A stretch of 64,000 nt of DNA from DASRIA01 sp035650255 (GTDB taxonomy: Bacteria; Actinomycetota; Thermoleophilia; Solirubrobacterales; JBBDJG01): positions 1 to 64,000 of the forward strand of contig DASRIA010000017.1 of assembly GCA_035650255.1 (NCBI GenBank), read 5' to 3'. Below are positions 1-6,591 of this stretch, in pieces (within the stretch, counting starts at the first letter, position 1; each line of letters opens with the position of its first letter). The notes under the pieces are model-generated. The model saw only the letters and a list, made by a program, of their open reading frames with translations, searched no databases and had not been told where the DNA came from. Position numbers and translations under genes: made by a program.

Positions 1-7
1 CCGCGCC

Positions 8-13
8 TACAAT
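8..13 (+). promoter_or_regulatory. -10 element upstream of tRNA-Ser
   Basis: TACAAT matches the -10 consensus at 5 of 6 positions and lies about 30 nt before the tRNA-Ser gene. The -35 would fall outside the window. Between it and the tRNA is a short inverted repeat (AGGCC/GGCCT). Confidence 0.45.
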
Positions 14-42
14 GCGGCGGAGGCCGCTGACAAGGCCTGTTT

Positions 43-133
43 GGAGAGGTGGCCGAGAGGCTGAAGGCAGCCGCCTGCTAAGCGGTTTGGGGGGTTCATG
101 CCTCCCACGTGGGTTCGAATCCCACCCTCTCCG
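43..133 (+). tRNA. tRNA-Ser (anticodon GCT)
   Basis: The acceptor arm GGAGAGG pairs with CCTCTCC, followed by discriminator G. The anticodon loop contains GCT, which reads AGC/AGU codons. The long variable arm and the T-arm GGTTCGAATCC are typical of a class II tRNA, and the 91-nt length fits serine. CCA is not encoded. It stands 55 nt upstream of tRNA-Arg. Confidence 0.96.
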
Positions 134-173
134 CTCACCGCAGTCGCGCGCCGGCACCCTTCCAGGCGCGCTC

Positions 174-179
174 TAGAAT
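174..179 (+). promoter_or_regulatory. -10 element of tRNA-Arg
   Basis: TAGAAT (5 of 6 to consensus) ends 9 nt before the mature 5' end of tRNA-Arg, so this tRNA probably has its own promoter rather than depending on read-through from tRNA-Ser. The -35 region (CCGGCA at 17-nt spacing) is weak. Confidence 0.45.
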
Positions 180-188
180 GGCCCCCAC

Positions 189-262
189 GCGCCCGTAGCT
201 CAGCCGGATAGAGCGTCGGTCTACGAAACCGAAGGTCACTGGTTCGAATCCAGTCGGGCGCG
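189..262 (+). tRNA. tRNA-Arg (anticodon ACG)
   Basis: The acceptor arm GCGCCCG pairs with CGGGCGC. D-arm GCTCAGC.., anticodon loop CTACGAA (ACG, normally edited to ICG and reading CGU/CGC/CGA) and T-arm GGTTCGAATCC are all present. It is 74 nt long and CCA is not encoded. A hairpin terminator follows nine bases later. Confidence 0.96.
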
Positions 263-270
263 CTTCTTCG

Positions 271-293
271 AAGCCCGCTGCTGAAGCGGGTTT
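271..293 (+). terminator. Hairpin terminator after the tRNA pair
   Basis: A 9-bp stem AAGCCCGCT/AGCGGGTTT (one G-U pair) with a 5-nt loop leads into a T-rich tail (TTTCGTCATTT). It sits immediately after tRNA-Arg and before the SnoaL-like gene. Confidence 0.7.
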
Positions 294-348
294 CGTCATT
301 TCAGTAGCGGGGGGGGTGGCTTCCTCGGTCGGGGATACTGCGCGGGAG

Positions 349-762
349 ATGTCGCAGGAGAACGTGAGGCAGCTGGTTCGTGAGGCGCTGAGGGCGTTCG
401 GGGCCGGGGATTTGGAGGGGTGGGTCAACTGCTTTCATCCAGACGCCGAGTTTCTATTGCCCCGGAACGTTTTGGAGGGTGGGAGCTATCGGGGCCACGA
501 GGGCGTTAGACGCGCACTTGTCGATGCCTTCGAGACCTGGGAGGACATCCGTTTCGAGGTTCAAGAAGTCCATGCTCTCGATGATGGGGCTGTGATCCTG
601 GGCCGAACCGTCAACGTAGGCAAGGGCGATGCCCCCACCGTTGAGTACGAAAGCGCCTACCTTGCGAAATTGCGTGACGGCAAGATCGCCTACTGGCGGC
701 CGTACCAGAGCCATGTCGAGGGCCTCGAAGCCGTGGGGCTGTCGGAGCAGCCACCCGCCTGA
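349..762 (+). CDS. SnoaL-like / NTF2-fold protein
   Basis: This 137-residue protein looks like a small NTF2-fold (SnoaL-like) protein. The opening MSQENVRQLVREALRAF, the stretch GDLEGWVNCFHPDAEF, then YRGHEGVRRAL and a C-terminal AYLAKLRDGKIAYWRPY follow the usual order for the superfamily: helix, acidic pocket segment, then the curved sheet. Members are cyclases, isomerases or ligand binders; no substrate can be read here. I chose the ATG at 349 because family members in this group start with MSQEN. The GTG at 316 would add eleven unconserved residues and crowd the tRNA terminator. It stands alone between the tRNA operon and a convergent small gene. Confidence 0.82.
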   Translation: MSQENVRQLVREALRAFGAGDLEGWVNCFHPDAEFLLPRNVLEGGSYRGHEGVRRALVDAFETWEDIRFEVQEVHALDDGAVILGRTVNVGKGDAPTVEYESAYLAKLRDGKIAYWRPYQSHVEGLEAVGLSEQPPA

Positions 763-836
763 CTTCTGAAGCCCGACGCGATGCGGCCCAACGCTGGTCG
801 GAGATAACTTGGGCGCGTTCCGGGCCGCCGGCCGAC

Positions 837-998
837 TTACTCGTCGTTGCTCGTGAGCGTGTCGCTGGGCGGGTCTGGCTCAGATGCCGCGGCGCGCCGG
901 GCCTCCTTCTTGGCCTGCTTCTCCTGCCGCCGCTCGAGCAGCTTTCGCTCCCGGTTCATCTTCGCCATCGTGGTCTTTCTCTTGCCGCTCGATGCCAT
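837..998 (-). CDS. Small basic protein of unknown function
   Basis: A 53-residue protein with a highly charged N-terminal half (MASSGKRKTTMAKMNRERKL, then a run of Arg, Lys, Gln and Glu) and an acidic, Ser/Pro-rich tail ending in NDE. The sequence looks helical and could bind nucleic acid. Similar short GKRKTTMAKMNRE-type proteins occur in related actinobacteria, but I know of no assigned function. It starts 14 nt downstream of a cold-shock remnant on the same strand and lacks an obvious ribosome-binding site, so it is probably co-transcribed with the remnant. A longer reading to 1340 would swallow the remnant and is not supported. Confidence 0.66.
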   Translation of the reverse strand: MASSGKRKTTMAKMNRERKLLERRQEKQAKKEARRAAASEPDPPSDTLTSNDE

Positions 999-1012
999 GT
1001 CGGCGCCGAGGC

Positions 1013-1081
1013 CTAGAGCGCCTGCACGTTGGCAGCCGTGGCGGTGTCGTCGCTGGACCACTTCACGGTTCCTGTTGCCAT
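1013..1081 (-). pseudogene. Internally deleted cold-shock protein gene (22-codon remnant)
   Basis: The reading frame encodes only 22 residues. It begins MATGTVKW and ends ANVQAL, which are the conserved first and last segments of a CspA-type cold-shock protein of about 67 residues. The central beta-barrel with both RNA-binding motifs (KGFGFI and LFVH) is missing, so about 45 codons have been removed in frame. The residue after KW is Ser where the family has Phe. A strong ribosome-binding site (GGAGGG, five bases before the ATG) is intact, so a short peptide may still be made. The small basic gene follows 14 nt downstream. Identification rests on the two terminal motifs, so it could be coincidence, but both matching makes that unlikely. 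Confidence 0.6.
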
Positions 1082-1252
1082 CTTGTCCCTCCAGGGATGT
1101 GTGCACTGCGAAACGCGGAGGGTGCGCACAGGCAACGACTGCGGAAACGCGAGGCACGGCTGTGGTCGAACGGATGCCCGACTCGTAGGGAAGCTTAGTC
1201 ACTCGACCGCATTGACTGCGGATCGGCCCGCTCTTCAAGCTGTGCCCGGAAT

Positions 1253-1258
1253 TAGACT
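1253..1258 (+). promoter_or_regulatory. -10 element of a probable leaderless mRNA (GT2 gene)
   Basis: TAGACT stands six nt before the ATG at 1265 and no Shine-Dalgarno sequence is present. This is the usual geometry of a leaderless actinobacterial mRNA. A convincing -35 is not seen. Confidence 0.4.
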
Positions 1259-1264
1259 GGCTCC

Positions 1265-1939
1265 ATGGCGGACGGCGGAGGCTTGCGTTACGGGGGCAGC
1301 CCTGAGCTGACCGTCGTGATCCCGACGCTGGACGCGACATCGGGCCAGGCGCAGCGATGCGTGGCGTCGATCAAGGAGCACACAGGGGTCGACCACGAGG
1401 TGGTGCTCGTCCACAACGCCATGCCGCCGCAGGGCTTCACGGCGCCCGTGAACTCGGGCATCAGGGCGGCCCGCGGGGATTACGTCGTCGTGATGAACGA
1501 CGACGTGTGCGTGCTGGCCGGCTGGTGGCCGCCGCTGCGCACGGCGCTGGACGAAGGCGCGTTCGCGTCGTTCCCCGTCACACAGGACGGCTTCCACCGG
1601 AACGACTTCACCGGCTGGTGCTTCGCGATCAGCAGGGAGACGGTGGCGCGGTTCGGGCACTCCGCGGAGGACTTCTTCGATCCCCAGTTCAAGGTCTGGT
1701 ACCAGGATCGGGACTTCCTGCTGCGGCTGTGCGAGGCGGGCCACCCGCCGGTGGTGGCCGCCGGCGCGGGCATCACGCACCAGCTGTCGCAGACGCTCGA
1801 GCAGAAGGACGACGAGGCGCTCTCACGGTGGGTCGAGCGGCAGAAGGAAGAGGACCGGAAGGCGCTGGCGCGCAAGTGGCCCGGCGGCGGGCGGGGACCG
1901 CTCGCGCGGCAGCTGCTGAGCCTCGTCCCGGATCCCTGA
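1265..1939 (+). CDS. Family 2 glycosyltransferase
   Basis: A 224-residue GT-A fold glycosyltransferase. LTVVIPTLDA near residue 15 is the nucleotide-binding first strand. ARGDYVVVMNDDVCVLAGWW holds the metal-binding acidic motif (NDD in place of DxD). FTGWCFAISRETVARFG and FKVWYQDRDFLLRLCEAGH match the acceptor-side ED-type motif of GT2 enzymes, here QDRD. It lacks membrane segments, so it is a soluble or peripheral enzyme transferring a sugar onto a lipid-linked or surface glycan. The C-terminal 40 residues are charged and helical. Its stop lies 3 nt from the stop of the convergent methyltransferase gene, and the flanking GT92, methyltransferase and sulfotransferase genes point to glycan modification. 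Confidence 0.88.
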   Translation: MADGGGLRYGGSPELTVVIPTLDATSGQAQRCVASIKEHTGVDHEVVLVHNAMPPQGFTAPVNSGIRAARGDYVVVMNDDVCVLAGWWPPLRTALDEGAFASFPVTQDGFHRNDFTGWCFAISRETVARFGHSAEDFFDPQFKVWYQDRDFLLRLCEAGHPPVVAAGAGITHQLSQTLEQKDDEALSRWVERQKEEDRKALARKWPGGGRGPLARQLLSLVPDP

Positions 1940-1942
1940 GCG

Positions 1943-2830
1943 CTACACCCGCCGGATCCAGAGCGCCGAGCTGTCGCGCTGGTCGTCCGGGACCATTTGC
2001 GGAAAGGCGCGCAACAGCACGTCCCAGTGGCGGCGGATCATCCAGTAGGTCCCGAACAGCACCTCGAATGCGGAGCTCCACGTCAGGAACGACTGCGCGA
2101 GGTACTGCTCGTTCCAGCCCTTGCCCTGGAACACCCAGTCCTCCGGGTAGTCCCACGGCAGGAAGATGTCGTGCAGGTGCACGACGACTCCCGGCCGCAG
2201 GCGCGGCAGGATCTGGTTGAAGATCCACGGCACGTCGCCGCCCGTCTTGACGGTGTGCGACGTGTCGACGAACAGCACGTCGTGCTCGTCGAGTTGCTCG
2301 AACACTTCGAGCGGCGTGTCCTGCACGCGTTCCTTGCGCAGCTCCGTCAGGCCCGGCACGCCCGCTTCGAGGAATTCGAGCGGGTAGGGGTCGATGGCGG
2401 TGAACCTCACCTCGTCGTCCAGGTACTCGCGGTTCACTCGCGCGGTGACGAGCGAGGAATAGCCTGCGCCGACCTCGACCACGCGGGCCGGTCGCAGATG
2501 GCGTAGGAAGGCCTGCAGCACCCACGCATCGACAGCGGGGTATCGCGGGCTGCGGCGCGCGTACTCCGGCCCTCCCGCGGGAGCGCCGGTGGGGAACTCC
2601 ATCGGCTGCTGGCTTGCGAACACCTCGCTGCACAACTCGACCTGGGCGTCCTCGCGCCAGTCGATTCCCGGCATCGGGTGCGGGTCCGCCGGCCAGATGC
2701 GCGCGCGCTCCGATGGCTCCTCCAGCAGGCTGGGGTCCTGGATCGGCGAGTAGTAGTGCGTCGGGAGGCACCAGAGCTTGACCGGCCACTCCTTGCCGTG
2801 CTTGTCCCTCACGATCAGGTCGGGTGTCAC
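1943..2830 (-). CDS. Class I SAM-dependent methyltransferase (Methyltransf_24-like)
   Basis: A 295-residue protein whose central VVEVGAGYSSLVTARV is the SAM-binding motif I of class I methyltransferases. VRFTAIDPYP carries the acidic residue that contacts the ribose, and HDVLFVDTSHTVKTGGDV followed by VVVHLHDIFLPWDYP resembles Methyltransf_24 enzymes acting on sugars or small molecules. The first 100 residues are a separate lid region rich in Pro and Trp. The GTG start at 2830 overlaps the stop of the upstream GT92 gene as GTGA, so the two are translationally coupled and probably act on the same glycan. The acceptor is unknown. Confidence 0.86.
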   Translation of the reverse strand: MTPDLIVRDKHGKEWPVKLWCLPTHYYSPIQDPSLLEEPSERARIWPADPHPMPGIDWREDAQVELCSEVFASQQPMEFPTGAPAGGPEYARRSPRYPAVDAWVLQAFLRHLRPARVVEVGAGYSSLVTARVNREYLDDEVRFTAIDPYPLEFLEAGVPGLTELRKERVQDTPLEVFEQLDEHDVLFVDTSHTVKTGGDVPWIFNQILPRLRPGVVVHLHDIFLPWDYPEDWVFQGKGWNEQYLAQSFLTWSSAFEVLFGTYWMIRRHWDVLLRAFPQMVPDDQRDSSALWIRRV

Positions 2831-4395
2831 CGCCGTGCCTCCGACATCGCCTCGCGCAGAGCCGGCAGGAACCTCAGGATCGCGTCGTCGCTGGCGCCGT
2901 TGGCCTCCTCGCTGCGGAGGCGCTCCAGCTCGTCCGCCGGTACCTCGTCCTCGCCCCAGGTCTGGAAGCGCCGCCAGCTCGCGGAGGGCCGGCTGCCGAT
3001 GTCGCGCCAGCGCTGGAACTTCGCGACGAACTCCTCCTCCGACTTGCAGTGGTAGTGATTCAGGCGCAGCCGCTCGCAGGACGGCGCGGCGAGCGTGTGG
3101 CCCTCGACCGGGAACTGCTTCTCGTCGACCGCGGACAGGTACGGATACACGGCGTGGTGCGCGCTGGCGTACGTCGTCACGCGCGTCGGGTCGACGATGC
3201 TCTTCATGTTCATGATCGGGTCCGGCGTCTCCATCGTGCGCAGATAGTTCTCGATCACGAGGCCCGGCGGGCGCGTGCGGTGACCTCCGGTGCCGAACAT
3301 CACCCACGCCACCGCCACCCCGGGCCACGCCTCGTAGTCGGCGAGCACCTCGGGCAGGGGCCGGCCGCCCGGCGAGAACAGGAACTCGTCGATGTCGATG
3401 AAGGCGATCCAGCGCGAGTCGTAGCGGTGCCAGCGCAGGCAGTCGTTGTACGCGGGGACCTGGGGGTCGAACACCGGCCAGCTGCGGAGGGTCACGAGCC
3501 CTTCGTCCACGTAGGGCGCGAGCACCTCGAGATGATCGTCTTCGCTGATGTTGTCGTACAGGTAGAAGTGCTCCACGCCGGCCAGCCGGTGAAACTCGAT
3601 CCACTCCCGCAGGTAGGGCCCTTCGTTGCGGTAGATCGCGCAGATCGAGAGGTATCGCGCCGGATCCCCCGGCTGCGCCTGCGCGGCCCAGAAGTCGGCC
3701 TGCGTGCCGGCGATCTGGATCAGGCTCTGCGCGTCGAGCATGTCGCGCACCGGCACGCCGGCCTCCGCAAGCCGCGCGCTGAAGTCCGCGGCGAATGCGA
3801 GGTGTCGCGCGTACTGCTCGACGAGCGGGATCCGGTACGACCACTCGTAGCCCAGCGTCTGCTCGAGCAGGCCGAACAGCCGGGGGCGCATCACCGGGAG
3901 CTCCTGCGGCGCGACGGCAAAGTTGAAGAGAGAGCCGAGCGCCACGACGCCGTCGTGGCGGCCGCTGTCGCGGTTGGTCAGCTCCGCTGCCGGCGCGAGC
4001 AGCGACGGGCGCTCCTGCGCGGCCGCGCGCACGAACGACTCGAAGCGCTCGACGGGACCGAGGCTGGTGTCGAGGAAGCAGCCGAGCGCGCGCCCCAGCG
4101 TCTCCGGCGCGGCACTTCGGACCAGCCAGCTTTCGTGCTGCCGATCCGTGAGGTCGAAGGGCCGGCCGCGGACGGTGCCGTTCGTGAGCGCCCGAAACGG
4201 CTCCAGCCACGGCTCCCCGGCAACGGCCGCTTCCAGGACGCGACGCGCTTCGGTTGCGACCTCCAGGCGATAGGCGCGCTCCGCCGAATCGAAGCTCTCG
4301 CTCGACCGCGCGCGCCGGAGATGATCGAGCATGCGCGACCAGCGCTCGTCGCTTGTCTCCTGGAAATGCTGCATGTCCGGGTTCGCGGGACCCAC
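2827..4395 (-). CDS. GT92-family glycosyltransferase with N-terminal domain of unknown function (copy A)
   Basis: A 522-residue protein. Residues about 248-480 carry the GT92 (former DUF23) catalytic signature: YLSICAIYRNEGPYLREWIE, then HFYLYDNIS, YNDCLRWHR, and the metal-binding FIDIDEFLF with D334 and D336. It ends with LRLNHYHCKSEEEFVAKFQR. Residues 1-240 are a helical domain that I cannot assign; the second GT92 protein encoded at 5062-6591 shares it. The GTG at 4395 is eight nt from a TATAAC -10 and fits leaderless translation; a later Met at residue 8 is the alternative. The gene is coupled to the methyltransferase by a GTGA overlap and is divergent from the sulfotransferase. Likely role: adding a hexose to a surface glycan. 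Confidence 0.88.
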   Translation of the reverse strand: MGPANPDMQHFQETSDERWSRMLDHLRRARSSESFDSAERAYRLEVATEARRVLEAAVAGEPWLEPFRALTNGTVRGRPFDLTDRQHESWLVRSAAPETLGRALGCFLDTSLGPVERFESFVRAAAQERPSLLAPAAELTNRDSGRHDGVVALGSLFNFAVAPQELPVMRPRLFGLLEQTLGYEWSYRIPLVEQYARHLAFAADFSARLAEAGVPVRDMLDAQSLIQIAGTQADFWAAQAQPGDPARYLSICAIYRNEGPYLREWIEFHRLAGVEHFYLYDNISEDDHLEVLAPYVDEGLVTLRSWPVFDPQVPAYNDCLRWHRYDSRWIAFIDIDEFLFSPGGRPLPEVLADYEAWPGVAVAWVMFGTGGHRTRPPGLVIENYLRTMETPDPIMNMKSIVDPTRVTTYASAHHAVYPYLSAVDEKQFPVEGHTLAAPSCERLRLNHYHCKSEEEFVAKFQRWRDIGSRPSASWRRFQTWGEDEVPADELERLRSEEANGASDDAILRFLPALREAMSEARR

Positions 4396-4403
4396 GGTTG
4401 GTC

Positions 4404-4411
4404 GTTATACA
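4404..4411. promoter_or_regulatory. Bidirectional promoter core between GT92-A and the sulfotransferase
   Basis: The near-symmetric GTTATACA reads as TATAAC on the minus strand (4409-4404, eight nt before the GT92-A GTG) and as TATACA on the plus strand (4406-4411, transcription start expected near 4418). One AT-rich core can therefore serve both divergent operons. Neither strand shows a clear -35. Confidence 0.45.
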
Positions 4412-4444
4412 CTGGCCCCGACAGCTTTCGCGGCAGGAGATCCG

Positions 4445-5065
4445 ATCAAGCGCTTCATAGTCACCGGATGCCCGCGCTCCGGAACCGCATACGCATCCGT
4501 CCTATTCAAAGCTCTTGGCGTCCGGTGTGATCACGAGAAGGTGTTCGGTGTCGAGCAGGCGCTGGGCAACCGCCCCGTGGACTGGAACGGCGCCGAGGCC
4601 GACTCGTCTTTCCTCGCCGTTCCCTTCCTCCCGGTCGACGACGCGGTCGTCCTGCACCAGGTCCGCCATCCGCTCGAATTCGCCCGTTCGATGCTCGGCA
4701 CCGAGCTGCTCACCGACCACCGGCGCGACAAGCCCTTCCCGACGGCCATCGGCCGCCACGCACCCGAGGTCTACCAGCCGGAGCGCCCGCCCGAGCGGGC
4801 GGCCCTCATGTGGCAGATCTGGAACACCCGCGCGGAAGCCCACGCGGACGTGACCTACCGCCTCGAGGACCTCGACGCGGCGGCGCTGCTGCGGCTCGCG
4901 GACCTGGTGGAGCTGGACGTCTCCGAGGAGGACGCCGCCCGGGCGCTCGCAAGCGTTCCGAAGGACGTGAACCGCCGCAACCGCATCGAAGGGCTCACCT
5001 GGCGCCGCATCGAGCCGATCGTCGGCCAGCTCGCCGCGCACTACGGCTACCGGCCGCCCGAGTGA
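4445..5065 (+). CDS. Sulfotransferase-like P-loop protein (probable AUC start)
   Basis: About 206 residues. The N-terminal KRFIVTGCPRSGT is the 5'-phosphosulfate loop of PAPS-dependent sulfotransferases, and VVLHQVRHPLEFARSM matches the 3'-phosphate-binding RxxxxxxxS motif. It is likely to sulfate a sugar or lipid. The start is unusual: AGGAG at 4435-4439 is placed five nt before ATC at 4445, directly ahead of KRFIV. The nearest in-frame ATGs (4373, 4331) lie upstream of the probable transcription start near 4418 and overlap the divergent GT92 gene. I therefore take AUC as the likely initiator, with 4373 as the conventional alternative. It is coupled by GTGA to the second GT92 gene. Confidence 0.72.
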   Translation: MKRFIVTGCPRSGTAYASVLFKALGVRCDHEKVFGVEQALGNRPVDWNGAEADSSFLAVPFLPVDDAVVLHQVRHPLEFARSMLGTELLTDHRRDKPFPTAIGRHAPEVYQPERPPERAALMWQIWNTRAEAHADVTYRLEDLDAAALLRLADLVELDVSEEDAARALASVPKDVNRRNRIEGLTWRRIEPIVGQLAAHYGYRPPE

Positions 5066-6591
5066 CCGACACGAACGACACGCGCTGGGACAGGCTGCTC
5101 GAGTATCTGCGAGCTGCACGCGCCAAGCCGACCTTCGACGCGGAGGAGCGGGAGCCCAGGCTCGAGATCGCAAGGGAGCTCCGGGAGATCTCCCGGGCCG
5201 CGGCTGCGGGCGGACCGTGGATCGAGCGCGCCTGGGCGCTCTTCACCGGCCTGTCTCGCAGGCGGCGGTACGACCTCACGGAGACGCCGCACAACCGGTG
5301 GATCAAGCAGCTGCCGTCGGCGGAGGCGCTGGGGCGTGCCATGGGGGTCTTTGCCGACGAGAGCCGCGACCCGATGGCGCGGTTCGCTTCCTTCGTGCAA
5401 GCCGCCGAGGAGCAGTACCCGAGCCTCCGCACCCCGCCCGACGACCTGGAGAGCCCCGATGTCCATCGGGATCCCGTCCTCTCGCTCGGAGCGCTGCTCA
5501 ACTTCGCCGCGGCACCTGAGTCTCTGCCCGCGATCCGGCTGGATGCCTGGTACCTGCTGCAGCAGACCCTCGGCCTGGAATGGACCTTCAGGAGGTCGCC
5601 CGTCGAGCAGTACCGGATTCACCTCGAATTCGCCGCCGAGTTCGAGCGCCGGCTGCGGGCGGCGGGCATCGAGGTGCGGGACATGCTCGACACGCAGAGC
5701 CTGATCCAGATCGCCGGCAGCGAGGTCGACTTCTGGGCGGCGCGGCGGGACGCCGACGAGGGATCGCGGGCGTACCTGTCGGTGTGCGCCATCTACCGCG
5801 ACGAGGCGGACTACCTCGCGGAGTGGGTCGAGTTCCACCGGCAGGTGGGTGTCGAGCGGTTCTTCCTCTACAACAACTTCAGCAAGGACCACCACCGGGA
5901 GGTGCTCGCGCCCTACGTCGAGGAGGGCGTCGTCACGATCCGCGACTGGCCGGTGCTCGACGGCCGGGTGGGCCAGATCGCCGCGTACAACGACTGCCTG
6001 CGGTGGCACCGGTACGACTCACGCTGGATCGCTTTCATCGACCTGGACGAGTTCCTCTTCTCGCCCGCGGACGAGCCGCTGACGTCGGTCCTGGCCGAGT
6101 ACGAGGAGTGGCCCGGGGTGGCCGTGCGGTGGGTGATGTTCGGGTCCTCGGGCCACGAGACCAAGATGCCGGGACTGGTGATGGAGAACTACCGGCGCCG
6201 GATCGAGTTCGACGGCGACATCAACATGAAGACGATCGTCGATCCGGTCCGCACGACGCGCTGCCACAGCGCGCACAGCTTCGGCTACCCGTATCTGCTG
6301 GCCGTCGACGAGAACCGCTTCCCCGTGCGCGGGACGCGGCTGCCCACGGACTCGGCGGACCGTCTGCGCCTGAACCACTACCACTGGAAGTCCCACGAGG
6401 AGTACGTCGCGAAGTGCGCGCGGATGCACCACATCGGCCGCCCGCGGGAGGTGCCGGACGCCGGCCACTTCGAGTGGCTGAAGGCAGCGGAGGCCGCCGG
6501 CTACGACGACGACGCGATCCAGCGCTGGGTGCCCGCCGTGCGGCAGGCGCTGGGCCTCAACGCGCCGGAGACTGCTCGACAAACCTCCTGA
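5062..6591 (+). CDS. GT92-family glycosyltransferase with N-terminal domain of unknown function (copy B)
   Basis: A 509-residue paralogue of the divergent copy A, collinear over the whole length. It shares the helical first 240 residues (compare SLIQIAGSEVDFWAA with SLIQIAGTQADFWAA) and the GT92 domain with YLSVCAIYRDEADYLAEWVE, FFLYNNFS, YNDCLRWHRYDSRW and the metal-binding FIDLDEFLF. The GTG start at 5062 overlaps the sulfotransferase stop (GTGA), mirroring the GT92-A/methyltransferase junction on the other strand. The 3' end overlaps the convergent pilus gene by 35 bp. The paralogues probably add similar sugars to different acceptors, one route tied to methylation and the other to sulfation. 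Confidence 0.87.
   Translation: MTDTNDTRWDRLLEYLRAARAKPTFDAEEREPRLEIARELREISRAAAAGGPWIERAWALFTGLSRRRRYDLTETPHNRWIKQLPSAEALGRAMGVFADESRDPMARFASFVQAAEEQYPSLRTPPDDLESPDVHRDPVLSLGALLNFAAAPESLPAIRLDAWYLLQQTLGLEWTFRRSPVEQYRIHLEFAAEFERRLRAAGIEVRDMLDTQSLIQIAGSEVDFWAARRDADEGSRAYLSVCAIYRDEADYLAEWVEFHRQVGVERFFLYNNFSKDHHREVLAPYVEEGVVTIRDWPVLDGRVGQIAAYNDCLRWHRYDSRWIAFIDLDEFLFSPADEPLTSVLAEYEEWPGVAVRWVMFGSSGHETKMPGLVMENYRRRIEFDGDINMKTIVDPVRTTRCHSAHSFGYPYLLAVDENRFPVRGTRLPTDSADRLRLNHYHWKSHEEYVAKCARMHHIGRPREVPDAGHFEWLKAAEAAGYDDDAIQRWVPAVRQALGLNAPETARQTS

Noticed and set aside
4331..4444. Longer N-terminus of the sulfotransferase from ATG 4331 or 4373
   Set aside because: Both overlap the divergent GT92 gene and lie upstream of the inferred transcription start. 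The extra residues precede the normal beginning of the P-loop fold. Kept only as the conventional alternative.
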